Source of the DNA: Sphagnum compactum
Taxonomy: Eukaryota; Bryophyta; Sphagnopsida; Sphagnales
Length of the DNA stretch: 64,000 nt
Assembly (NCBI GenBank): GCA_965153455.1
Contig: OZ234494.1
Span: 26,961,354-27,025,353 of the forward strand
Reading direction: 5' to 3'
The notes under the pieces are model-generated. The model saw nothing but the letters and a program-made list of their open reading frames with translations. It was not told the DNA's origin and ran no database searches. Made by a program: the position numbers and the translations under genes. Positions 1 to 11,900 of the stretch are shown in pieces (position 1 is the stretch's first letter; every line of letters begins with the position of its first letter).

Positions 1-280
1 GCTCGAATTTTGCGTTTGTTTCAAGCCGAGAAACGGAGCACGCTGTATTTGCCTGAGAGAGAAAGCGTGATCATTGAACTGGGCTGGTTCATTGCTGGGT
101 GTTCAATTCTTCTTTTGCCTGCAGATCATTGCTGAGAGGCCGTCCTCGCTTACTCTTTGCGCTTGTTTCAATTAAGACAAGAAACGGAGCTGTCGATTTG
201 TGCGCAAGAAGAGTGATCAGTGTCAATAAATCGGGTTGACTTCACGTTCGTGCAATCCCCGGGTGATCAGCCGTAATAAC
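1..280 (+). promoter_or_regulatory. Promoter and 5' leader of membrane-protein copy 1
   Basis: This stretch matches the reverse complement of the DNA just upstream of the two other family copies (about 26071-26350 and 43634-43920), so the promoter was duplicated with the gene. It holds an internal imperfect duplication: a motif with GAAACGGAGC preceded by TTTCAA occurs near 19-40 and again near 166-192. Copies 2 and 3 have a clear TATA box (CTATAAATCGG) about 50 bp before the ATG. Here the same place reads TCAATAAATCGG (223-234), so the TATA core is changed. Role as promoter is inferred from position and conservation. Confidence 0.5.
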
Positions 281-1603
281 ATGGATTTGAAAGCGCTGCT
301 GCTGATCAAAGGTGTCATTGTGGCTACTTGTTTGTCCACTTTTGTAGCTGCTCGTCAATTAACACCCGAGCCATTGGCGTCGTCCACGTCTGCATCATCA
401 TCATCGTCATCCTTGTGTTCGCGAGCGCTTGCGACCACGCTGTGGGGTGCCGCTTTCGCGTTCTTCAGCTTGATGGCCGATGCATGGCCTGCCTCTAAAG
501 CATACGCCTCGTTGATCGGCGACCCATCTTTGCTCCAGAGGTTGATGTACTTGCCTCTATTTCCACCGGTGGCTCCATTGTTTGGAATTTATAGGATTTT
601 AAGAAATTTGGTCACCACCCTGAGATTTCGCCAGATCCTTAGGAGTTCAACCAATCCTGAACTAGGACCTGATACCATGTCTAATAAGTTAAGGGGGTTC
701 ATAGACGACATCCTTGTTATATTGTTTGGGATCAACCAACCACCAGGTTTCTTGAAGAGTACAAGAATAGTAGCAAATACTTTGATCGTTCTAGGAATGA
801 ATGATTCAACAACGTTACCATCTACACATATCGATACAGACGATAGTCCAGTAAAGGAGGAGAATATGGCCGATGCTTTGACCCTTGGGCATAAGACGGC
901 TGAGAATTCATGCTTGATGGAACTAAATGTAGAAGGGAAATCGGCTTTATTGGAAACTAGTATCCTTCCTAATTATAAGCAACTTCGGTTTCTAGATGGT
1001 AGGAGTGGTATAGCAACATTTATACTTGGTGTCCAGGCAATAGGATATGTTACATCTATTGTTTATAGAGCAATTCATCATTTGCCAGTGAGTCCTATAG
1101 AAGCCATAGGGTTTTCTCTTAGCATGTTGGTCATTGTTCATTCTCTTCTTCATAGTGTGGGAGTGATTTGTCAAAATCCTCTTGTCATATACTTGAACCA
1201 TACACAAGAACAAGAAATGTTACATCAATGTGAGTCTACTCGGTGGTCAATTGAGGATGGCATAATTTGTAAAAATGCGGCAATGGTGGGAATGGTGGTG
1301 GTGGGGAGCGTGGTGGTGGCCTTCACGATACTTGTTGAATGGCATGTGTTAAGAATAAGTTGGTTGGATGCGATCGGGCCCATTCTCTTTTTGCTTTCTC
1401 TTATCACCCAATCATTTTCAACTATCATATTCGTGAAAGGGGATGCATCAACAACATGGGAAATTTTGTTAGTGTTTGGGCCTGCGTTGATTAGTTCTGG
1501 TGGGATAGTTGTATCCATTGTGGCCACCATACTGAATTGGCAGACCAACAAGTTTGATAGTCGCACCCCATCTGTGATACACAACTTACCTTTCCTAGGC
1601 TAA
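281..1603 (+). CDS. Serine-rich multi-pass membrane protein, family copy 1 (unknown function)
   Basis: Single open frame of 440 codons, no intron. The frame is open upstream to 236, but only through a TTG; the ATG at 281 (MDLKALL...) is the natural eukaryotic start. Seen in the protein: an N-terminal hydrophobic segment (residues about 4-24, signal peptide or anchor), a proline/serine-rich stretch with a run of serines (about 28-45), a second hydrophobic segment (about 50-68), then a mostly polar middle. At least five strongly hydrophobic segments follow at about 243-264, 271-297, 334-353, 362-384 and 394-418. The C-terminus ends in a motif conserved in all three copies (ILNWQTNKF ... LPFLG). 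I do not recognise the family. The layout resembles large families of uncharacterised multi-span membrane proteins. Intact, so probably functional if expressed, although its TATA box is altered compared with its paralogues. Confidence 0.8.
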   Translation: MDLKALLLIKGVIVATCLSTFVAARQLTPEPLASSTSASSSSSSLCSRALATTLWGAAFAFFSLMADAWPASKAYASLIGDPSLLQRLMYLPLFPPVAPLFGIYRILRNLVTTLRFRQILRSSTNPELGPDTMSNKLRGFIDDILVILFGINQPPGFLKSTRIVANTLIVLGMNDSTTLPSTHIDTDDSPVKEENMADALTLGHKTAENSCLMELNVEGKSALLETSILPNYKQLRFLDGRSGIATFILGVQAIGYVTSIVYRAIHHLPVSPIEAIGFSLSMLVIVHSLLHSVGVICQNPLVIYLNHTQEQEMLHQCESTRWSIEDGIICKNAAMVGMVVVGSVVVAFTILVEWHVLRISWLDAIGPILFLLSLITQSFSTIIFVKGDASTTWEILLVFGPALISSGGIVVSIVATILNWQTNKFDSRTPSVIHNLPFLG

Positions 1604-2120
1604 AAGTAATTTTCCTCATTTTAGTGATGCATTTTTACCTAATACCCACAACATTGATACATCGTCAAATGTTGTTTCGAATGTGATACGAAATAAACAA
1701 GGTTTAAAAATTATTGTGATGTATTGTTATGTGAAACACTTCTTATGATATCAAATACCTATGTTTGTACACATTTAATTTGTTGACTTCATATTGTTCA
1801 AATGTGAATTAAAAGCATTTCAATCATTTTGCATAGTTTTATGATAATATTATATGAATTAATAACTTGTGTTCATGCTTCACATTGCATTTAACCTTAA
1901 ATTACGAAAAGAAAAACTTCAACATATTCTCTTCAATTTGTCTTAACACCCCTAGTAAACAAGGTGAATTATTTTAATGTATTTTTCAATGAAGTTTTGA
2001 ATGTCAATGATTGCACAATTATGTTTTCAACTTTACCCATCATTTGAATGACATTTGAAATATTATGTGCATATTACAAATTGCCATGTTTCATTAAAAA
2101 AAACATGCATGTAAATGTAG
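1604..2120 (+). other. Conserved 3' flank of the membrane-protein family
   Basis: AT-rich non-coding DNA after the stop codon. Read in reverse complement it matches about 24222-24737 and 41805-42325, next to copies 2 and 3. Matching ends sharply near 2120, where unrelated sequence begins, so this marks the edge of the inverted duplicate segment. It presumably holds the 3' UTR and poly(A) signals; no gene is seen. Confidence 0.7.
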
Positions 2121-2666
2121 TGTGACCCGAAAATAGGTCGCCATACCAGTGTGAACACTGGTTGCTTTTAAGGTTTGATTTGTTTTATTAGCCGTCATCC
2201 TTTCTGCGGCGGGGATCTCTACATTACTGCTGCATGGGAGTAGGGGAAGAACGGAATGGAAAGGAGGCAGCTTGTGACAGAGTTGGAAGGAGGAAGATCA
2301 GGGATAGAACGGCAGGAGTTTTGGGTGCAGAAAAGTAGAGGGAGGAAGACGAGAGGATTTGGTGGAGAGAAAGCAGAAGAGAACTTGTAGAGGATAGCAG
2401 CTTCAGGTCTAGAGGAGTGTGGCTGATTTTTGTGAGAGATGTGTATATCAGCACTGGAGATAACTAAGATAGGCAGATTAGAGAGGTAGTGGCAAGCTAT
2501 TGAGAGGAGGGATAGACAGAGGAGAAGGAGGAGATTTTTGGAGAATGCAGAGGAGCTTAGAAGATTGCTAGTTGTTGATTTCTTCCGCTGCGTTAGTAAC
2601 TAGAGGATGGCTAGCTCCTGAGTCTGGTGAGAGTTAGGTCGAAATTAAGGGTCGATGTTGTAGACA
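2121..2666. mobile_element. Possible solo LTR or LTR-like fragment
   Basis: A purine-rich block lies between the end of the gene 3' flank and the start of the AT-rich repeat. It opens TGTGACCCGAAAATAGG and can be closed at GTTGTAGACA, giving TG...CA termini. Its first bases resemble the reverse complement of the right end of the well-supported LTR at 9364-10321 (TGTAACCGAAAAGGGGG), and both are rich in GGAGG/GGAAG tracts. No target duplication is seen, perhaps because the right flank was rearranged. Coding content is not convincing. Confidence 0.35.
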
Positions 2667-2679
2667 GGTAAAGTTTGGA

Positions 2680-5600
2680 AAAAGTTATGCTTAATATTTC
2701 TTTTTGTTTTGGATTAAGCCTTTTGATAGCCTCATCCCATTTGCATACACTTTTTTAATGTGAAATTAGATGGTCACACCCCATGTTTATATAATGTTCA
2801 AACTAAGAATGAAGAACAAACAATATGGGATAAGTTTTCAAGTTGCAACTTCATCACAAAGGAAGTTACAACTTCAAAATTCTCCTCATGTTTTTTGTTC
2901 TTAATTTTAAGATTTTAAAACAATTCAAGTACAATTCACTAGATAATTAGATAATGATTTAAATAATAATGATTAAATTCAACATATATTTAAAATATAA
3001 ACTTTACACTATAAATATTAAGTATTCATTATCAACTATTTAAATAACTAATAACTTCTTAATATTTAACTAACTACCTATCAAGTTACTCCCAATTTGT
3101 CAATACGTAACAATAGATAAATAATTAATTAAAATATTTTAAATTATTTCCTTAGTTTTAAAAATCTAGTTAATTTATAGATATTATAATTAATGTGTTT
3201 TTTAAAAATTATTATACTCAGAAATAATTATTGTAAATAATTATTTTCAAATAAAAATAATGAACTACTAATTCTAATTAAAATATAAATTCCTACAAAA
3301 AAAATTATTTTAAAAGTAATCTTAAATTAATTATTGTAATTACTTCATAATTACATTTATTATTGTAAAAAAATTTATTGGTCAAGTAGTTTTCTTTTTC
3401 AATTGGTAATTAATAATTATAAATACAATATTCGGTTGAACATATATTAATATTTTTAATTACTGTAATATTACTATAAAAATATTTATCATAGATAAGT
3501 AGCTACAGAATTAAATAAAAATAAAAAATAAAATTACTGTATAATAATTCCTACAATTACAATCATTACAATAATTTTTTCAACTACATTATAAATTTTC
3601 TACAATTTTAATTCAGATTTAAAGTTAAAAACTCCAAATTGTGGATAATTATGGTCAATTAGAAAATAGTTATGAATATAATATAATTAATTCTTATCTG
3701 AAGTATTTGCAATGATTTTAAAGTAATGTAACATTTATTACAGTAATTGATTTATTTTACTATAAGAATATAAATTTTATAATATAAAAACCTAATTTTT
3801 AACAATAACTATTTAGTATAACTTGCAATTCATAAATATAACCATTTATAACTATTTATAAAAGATATATTATGGACAAGTAGTTATAAGAACTACATAT
3901 TTTAATTCATTATTCGAGAATTCATGCAGTTATTGTCTTAGAATTAATTATTTTAATGAAATTATGAGTATTCCGGAGACTTAAATAAGAAATAAATTTA
4001 TAAATTTATAAATTATAGATTATTACAATAAAGTTTGACTATAAGTTAATTATGCAAGTATTGTAATTCCAATTTACAAATAAATGAAATAATTAAAATG
4101 ATTTTACAATGATTTTATGTTACTATAAAATAACTACAATTAATATTAAATTTTACATTTTGATATTAAAAATTACTGTAAATAAGTAAATAATCAGCAA
4201 TACAGTAAATAATTTAGTGTATCTTTTTTTTAAAATATAAAAATTACATCAACTATTCCTATTATTTTAAGATTATTATAAAATTTTGAAATAAAAATCT
4301 CAGTTATAAGACAATGATAATTTCTCAATTATGGATTCGAAATTTCATTATTATCATTAAAATATAATGTTTTACGATTGACAACTATCATTTTAAATTA
4401 ATATGAAAATTTATGTTGTACTAATATCTATTCATTTAGAATAAGCAGTGATAAATAATAAGTAAAATATTTATTATAAATATTTTAAATTTTCTATAAA
4501 ATATTTTAAAATTATATGATGTACGTAACAATTATATATTGTAAGTACATAATTAAATATTCTAGTATACTGAAATGTAATTCTCGCAATTAATAGTGGG
4601 AATATTTTAATTTTTAGAAACATTTTAAAATTAAATTATGAATAATTCAGCTGAATTATAAAATATGTGTCTATTACAATTAATGTATAAGTAAAAAACT
4701 TATTATGATTTTATAATAATCATAAATTAGTTCCAACAATTTTATTGTTATTAAAAAATATAAAATATTTCTTATAATAATTTGTGATGGAATATATCTA
4801 ATTTATTTGAAGTTATAAGTAATTTAATGTAATGAAATTAGTATAATTACAATAATCATATCAATGACTTTACTTACATTAAAAATCCTATGAATATTTT
4901 TAATACTAATTTGAAATATAAATTAAAAGTTATGAATATGAAGTTTAGTCGTAAATCAAATAATTATTGTAATAATGTATATAGACATATGTTGATTTCA
5001 ATTAAACATCATTTCACTTGTGATTAATGGATTTGAACTGGCTATTCCTAAATGTTAAATCCAACCTATATATAGATATAAAAAAATTTAGTAGTAGATT
5101 AGTAGTAAGCTAATTGTAGGTGATTTTAGTTGATGTCTGCACGATGTTACATTAGTTGCAGAAGGCAAAAATTTAGTTGCAAAACCAAATAATTGTAGGT
5201 AGTTGTAAATGTATTGGTTTTTTTCTTCTAATGCATTATAATTATAAGCATTATTTAATTTTGTGTGTTTCAAATTGTGAGAAAAAAACTAAAAATGTAC
5301 AAATTTTTATACCATGTTATTGCCAATATGTTGGTATACATATCCAAAAAATTTAGAATCAATCTAATGAATAAAAAACACATAAAACAAAATTGTCGTT
5401 TCTTTTAAATAAGATAATTTTGGAATTTTAAAATATAAAATTTAACATAATAGTATGAAAAAAGCTTTTAGATTAAAAAAAATGTAAAATGATGTATTGA
5501 AAATATTTCAAAAATATTCTTTAAAAGAAATTGAAAAAAACACAGGTTTCGAGGCATGGGTGCATGCAACTTCTACTAGCATGATTGGACCCTTAATATG

Positions 5601-8600
5601 GACTTTTCAACATATTAGGGTGGTCCTTGTGTCATGTGTTAATGCTTAGCTCCAAAATTAAATCTAGCTTGATTAAGCATGATCTTAATTAATTAAGGTA
5701 ATCTAGTTTAGAAGGTAATTTAGCTACGACTAGTTCCAATGAGAATAGCTTCGAACTTTTTCTCATTTTGGATACGATCCCTTGTTGTGGGATCTCAAAT
5801 CTCTTTTGGTTACTTGAGATTTTAAGACATTATTTTGTTGTTTTGCAAGTTTTTTGTGTGTGCACATTTGGTGTGGTTTCTTGTGTTTTTGTGTTCTGGG
5901 TTTGGATACTTGTGTGGTTGCAGGTGAGTTCTTTTGATTTGGCTTGATGCACCACATCAGGTATCATGTTGTCGATTTGTTTCTACGTATGGTCAACAAT
6001 AGGTGTAGGTACCGATATGGTAGCATATGACATTAGTAAGGGGCGAAAGTATGGTTAGGTGCTTCAAAAATGGCATTTGAGGGTCCATAATCTAACACTA
6101 GAGATTTTTTTGTAGTTTTAACAATTATCAAACTGTGTTATATCAATGGTAGCTTGGTATATGTTTGAACAATAAAAGAATTCTATATATAAAAGCTAAC
6201 GTGGTGTCTGTCCGTCTTTGTGTCACAAGACATTACGGCGGAACCGACCCATCTTGGGTAGTTGGGAAACATCAGCATTCACTTAGTGTGTCACAAGACA
6301 TTACGGCGGAACCGGTCCATCTTGAGCAGTTGGGAAACAATGTGTCTGTCTGTCTGTGTGTTCAGGTCCTAAAACCCAAATCCCAAAAATTTCAAAAAAG
6401 AAATAACTAACAGGGGGGGCTAGCACGAGGGGGGGGGGGGGGGTGCTGGCGGGGGTGGCAGCACCGGCGGGGGGGGGGCCAGCATGGGGGGGATCAACGA
6501 GTTAAATTATTTTGGAAAAAAAAAGAAAAAAGAAAATAAATACATAAATACATAAAAATAGAAAAAAATGAAAATAGACAAAATAAGAATAGAAAAAATA
6601 AAAACACGAAACAAACATAAATAAATAAAAAAGTAAAAACGCAAAAACTATAAAAAAGAAATGGAAACAAATGAAACTAGGAAAGGGAAATACAGTAAAA
6701 TAATTTTAAAAGAAAAAAAATTCCAAAAATGAAGAAACCAAATAAAGACTAAAAAATAAGAAAAAATAAAACTTATAAATATTGAAGAAAAACCCTACTT
6801 GAAAAAGAATGAGGTGTGTCTTCTTTCTCCAAACTTCAAACTTGCATCCAAATAAATATATATATAAAAGTGAAGAAGAAATATTTTATTTTTATTATAC
6901 AAAATAATAATAAAAATAAAAAACACATAAACATAAAAAAATAAAAAAGTTAAAAGTTTCTAAAAAAACTAAAACATGAACCAAGTTTAAAGAAACCGGG
7001 GGACTTCACAGTGGCCGAAGGTCACGGGCACCCACTAGTAAGTTATGAATGCTGTTGAAGACTCCGTTTAAATGATTGTATCAGATTGAATGCCTAGTAG
7101 GTGGCAACTCACATTTACCAATGCCTCTTCCCATGTAAAGTTTTGGAAATGCAACTACACAAAATCGTGACATCCATTCATATATCACAAAAGGCTTTTG
7201 TTTGTTTGTGATCACACCATACATTAGCCCTCTTTAATCATGGGCCTTATGCTATGCTTTTGGTATGACCAAAGAACTTTCAATAAGGCAATGTGCTTGT
7301 TTAACAATTTTCATACCAATAGAGCAAAACTTATTGAATTTATACAATATTTGTCTATGAAAATTAGTTCAATTTTGAAAAATGATTTTGTTATAATAAT
7401 TCTAAAATGGCAGCCACTTCAACCAAAATAGTTTTAAGCTTGGTGACCTTATAGGAGGTTTAGTTTATACTTGGCCATTACCACAAAGGTTTGAGCTAAT
7501 TTTAATGCAATCGCAATGAAATAATCATAATGTTGCCTATTATATGGTCTAACAAAAAAATTCCTTTGTCATGAACAATACTAGTTTTAATAAATTGTGA
7601 TTTTATTTATTTCATGTATGAGTAGTAATATTTTTCTATTTTTTGAGACATTTAAATTTTCTATTTTGTTATAAATATAATATAACACATACCAAAATCA
7701 CTTCTAGATTTAAGCTCATGTCATAAAAGTTGAATGCTTACTATTTTAAATATTATGAAGATTAAAAAGGTCATTAAACAAGATTGTTACACTTGATAAT
7801 TTGATGTAGGAACATTTATTGTCATTTTACATTATAAAGTTTTTAATGTTTTAATTTATACATTAAAACATTTTTTTAATATATCAAAACCAATAAAATC
7901 CAATTTACTTCCAAGAAACACATTTGAAACATAATAATCTAATTTAACATTTTCTTAAATTAACACCTAAATTATTGGATTCATGTTAAATTTATAAAAT
8001 TTCAGAACATTGTCTATAGATTCATACCATTTTCACCAAGTGTTATTTGTGAACATAGTTTCATCTTGCTTTGAATAAAAACTTGATAAGTCATACCTTT
8101 TCCTTAAATATTTTGATATACATCCTCTTATATTTTGATATATCAATTACAACAAAATTTCCAAAGTTTGATTCTTAAAAAATTAGGAAAAATAACCATT
8201 AACCCTTTAGAAGCATGGCTATTGGACCATTCTATAAAACATCGAAAAATTTCAAGACTGTCTTTAGGGGGCACGTTACATCAATCAATAACCATCCTTA
8301 AAAAGGTAAAAAGGTATTAACAATAGGAAGGAGAGTATGCCTATTGATAGGCATATCCACTTTAAAAAAGTAGTTTTAAATCCCCACCCACTTCTCAGGG
8401 CTCATGGTCTATGTATGTTTATGTATAGAGGATCGACATGTCGTTCAGTGGAAAGCATGGGAAACAAACAATAATTCCTATTCATCATGGTCTACATATG
8501 GTTATGTATGGAGGAATGGTAGGGTTTCCCTATGTTGTTAAACAAATGAATATTTTATGTTTCCTTTACATAAACAAAGGACAAAAGGAATGTGCTAAAG

Positions 8601-8985
8601 CCTTGTCTATTAATAGGAGGAACATTGCATGTAAGCAATCTAACCCTTTAAAACGTTATCTTCCTGCAAAATAAAAACAACTGAGTTACAATCAATATTT
8701 TATGTATATTTTTTTAGTGCAATGGATGAAACCATAAAAATTATCACATACTTGTGTAAAAAATAATCAACTAACATTGGATGGGTGTGACTTTGGGTAC
8801 ATCAAACAATTGGAAAAAAATAATCATTCATTTTGTTTGCAATGTTAAATCAAAGGGTTTAAGTTCATGTGCTCTTATGAATTTCACCCAAGTTGACATT
8901 TTTTTGCGAAAACTAGTATAACAATTGAACCATGGAGGGTGAAAACATGTTAATTGACAAAATTAAATGTCCTTGATTAAGAATG
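2680..8985. repeat. AT-rich segmental repeat, copy A
   Basis: Long, extremely AT-rich DNA (especially 2900-5000) that is colinear with 36.5-41.2 kb (copy D), partly with 8986-12427 (copy B), and with 22386-24737 (copy C). Examples: the segment around 4975-5750 matches 38620-39400, and 7300-8980 matches 39447-41180. Compared with copy D it carries an extra piece at about 5755-7300, which includes a Helitron; copy B shares part of that piece (10735-11080). No coding sequence is convincing. The right edge near 8985 joins directly to the start of copy B, a head-to-tail junction. Confidence 0.75.
6182..7038 (+). mobile_element. Non-autonomous Helitron 1
   Basis: The 5' end reads TCTATATATAAAAGC followed by GTGGTGTCTGTCCGTC. 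The 3' end is CTAG (7035-7038) followed by T, preceded by a GC-rich hairpin GTGGCC-GAA-GGTCAC at 7011-7025. These are the known Helitron hallmarks: 5' TC, 3' hairpin plus CTRR, no terminal inverted repeats. A second element at 53971-55093 shares both ends. Inside are two 68-bp-spaced copies of a segment with CACAAGACATTACGGCGG, long runs of G near 6413-6490, and AT-rich filler; no RepHel gene. The base before the 5' TC is T rather than the expected A, with A one base further out, so the exact left border is uncertain by a base. Confidence 0.65.
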
Positions 8986-11900
8986 GAATAATGTATATAG
9001 AAATATGTTGACATTGACTAAGCATCGTTTCACTTGCGACTAATGGGATTTTAGATGGCTATTCTTAGATGATAAATCCAACTTATATGTAGATGTAAAA
9101 CAATTTAGTCGTACATTAGCCGTTAATTAATTGTAGGTGATTTAGTTGATGTCAGCACGTTGTTACATTAATTGCAAAATGCAAAAATTTGGTTGCAAAA
9201 CCAAATAATAGTAGGTAGTTGTAAATGTGTTGATCACATATTGGCCTTTTTCTTCCAATGCATTAATAATTATAACCATTGTTTAATTTTTTGTATTTCA
9301 AATTGTGAAAAAAAAATTAAAAATAGACATATTTTATACAATGTTATTGTCAATATGTTAGTATGTCACCAAAAAAGGAGGGATCTACAATTCTGCAGAG
9401 AACCCTCGGGAGTTGTTACAACTGATCAAAATCAAACATTCAACTGCTGCTACACCAAAGCATTTGCTCTAGCAACCTCCACCCAGATCACTCTCCTGCC
9501 TGCATTCTCTGATCATTCGCGACTTCAGTCGTCATGCATCTAAACTGGGCAGATCCGATCACACTAACCAAAACTCAAGAATTCTACTTGCAATCAGGGA
9601 ACACAGTACAAACTTCTCTCTCCTACAGTGTCTCATCCGGAACCAGACACCTCACACCATGAACCTCCCCAAATCAGAAGATTGAGCATTCCTCAAAGTC
9701 CATAGAGTTTCAGACCTCTAGCCAGAACTAATGACAGCAACACAACCTCTCTGCACTACTGCATTCACTCGTTTTCCACAACTAAAAGGCTCTCTGATGC
9801 TTCTCCATACATCGATTCTCACATCCTAAAAATCAGCCGAGCTCTATCCTCTCAGTGCTCACACAAACTACGTCCTCACAACGTCCATCTCGATTGGCCA
9901 GTGGCGCAGCGGAATTTTACAGTCCAACCAAGATGTTCTAACCAAAACCTGACAAAGAACCTTCTGCCACTCCTCTCTGCATCCCCCTTGTTTCTACCTC
10001 CTTCCCTTTGCTTCTTCTCCAAGCTTCCTCCGTTAGCGATCTCCTTCCCGCCACCTTCTCCTCCATTCCTCATTATTGCAGCGCCGCCTCCACTCCATCA
10101 GTACCGCCGTCATTTTCCTGCAGTTCCATCCAAAACCAGCCAGACAACTACTTCCCATGCACCCCATGCATAATCCAATCAAACTCTCCTCTAAAGGCGT
10201 TAAGGTCCGCCGCCCTTCATCAATGAAGGTGGTTGGACCAGTCTTGATCAATTACACTGAAATTCTCACACAATGCACAGTTACAGGGAAGACTGAAGCG
10301 GTCGCCCCCTTTTCGGTTACAAGTATACATATCCAAAAAAATTAGAATCAATCTAATGAATAAAAAACATATAAAACACAATTTTAGTTTTTTTTTAAAA
10401 ACATAATTTTGGAATTTAAAAATATAAACTTAAACAAATAGTATTAAAAAAAAGATGAAAAAAAAGTAAAATAATGTATTGAAAATATTTCAAAAATATT
10501 CTTTAAGAAAAAATTGAAAAAAACATAAGTTTCATGGCGTTGGTGCACACAACTTCTACCAGCATGAATGGACCCTTAATATTGACTTTTCAACATACTA
10601 GCATGGTCCTTGTGTCATGTGTTAATGTTTAGCTCGAAGATTAAATATAACTTGGTTCAGCCTGATCCTAATTAATTAGGGTAATCTAGTTTAGCAAGTA
10701 ATTTAGGTGCAACTAGTTCCAATGTGGATAGGTTCGAACCATTTCACATTTTGGATACAATCCCTTGTTGTGGGATTTCAAATCTCTTTCGGTGATTTGA
10801 GATTTTAGGACATTATTTTGTTGTTTTACAAGTTTTTTATGTGTGCACATTTGGTGTGGTTTCTTTTGTTTTTGTGTTTTGAGCTTGCATACATGCGTGG
10901 TTATAGGTGAGTTCTTTTGATTTGGATTGATGCGCTATTTCAAGTATCATTTTGTCATTTTGTTTCTATGTATAAACAACAATAGGTGTAGGTGCCGATA
11001 TGGTAGCACACGACACTAGTAAGGGGCGAAAGCATGGTTAGGTGTTCCAAAAATGGCATTTGAGGGTCCATAATTTAACATAGAGATAAAAACACTTTTT
11101 TTAACATAAAACATTTTTTTTTAATATATCAAAACTAATAAAATCCAATTTAGTTCTAAGAAACACATTTGAGACATAATAATCTAATTTAATATGTTTT
11201 AAAAATTAGCACCTAAATTATTGGATTCATGCTAGATTTATAAAATTTCAAAACAATGTCCATATATTCATACCATTTTACCAAGTGTTATTTGTGAACA
11301 TAATTTCATCTTGTTTTGAATAAAAAACTTGACAAGTCATACCTTTTCCTTAAATATCGTGATATACATCCTTTTAAATTTTGATATATCGAATACAACA
11401 AAATTTCCAAAGTTTGATTTTTAACAAATTAGGAAACAATAACCATTAACCCTTTAGAAACATGGGTATTAACCATTTTGTAAAAGATTGAAAAATTTCA
11501 ATAGTGTCTTAAGAAGGCACCTTACATCAATCAATATCCCTCCTAGAAAAGAAAAAAAATATTAAAGATAGGAAAGCGACTATGCCTATTGACTATGCAT
11601 ATCCACTCTTCAAAAATAGTTGTAAATCCCCACCCATTTTTTCATGGCTCATGGTCTATGTATGTTTATATATAGAGGATCGACATGGCAATAAGGTATT
11701 CGCTTAGTGGAAAGCATGGGAAACAAACAATAATTCCTATTCGTCATGGTCTACATATGGTTATGTATAGAGAAATGGTAGGGCAATAAGGTATTTGCTT
11801 GGTGGATGGCATGGGAAACAAGCAATAACATGAGTTTCCTATGCTGTTCAACAAATGAATATTCTACCTTTCATAAACAAAGGACGCAAGGAATGTGCCA

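Noticed and set aside
236-280. Upstream extension of membrane-protein copy 1 from a TTG
   Set aside because: Needs a non-ATG start, and the region lies within the promoter/leader. The ATG at 281 is shared with copy 2 and aligned with the start of copy 3.
2900-5000. CRISPR-like or origin-like signal in the AT-rich core
   Set aside because: TAATTAT-type words recur without regular spacing or spacers; simple AT-rich DNA in a plant-like genome.
9876-10345. Overlapping plus and minus frames of 65-90 codons
   Set aside because: They lie inside the solo LTR and reflect its pyrimidine-rich composition.
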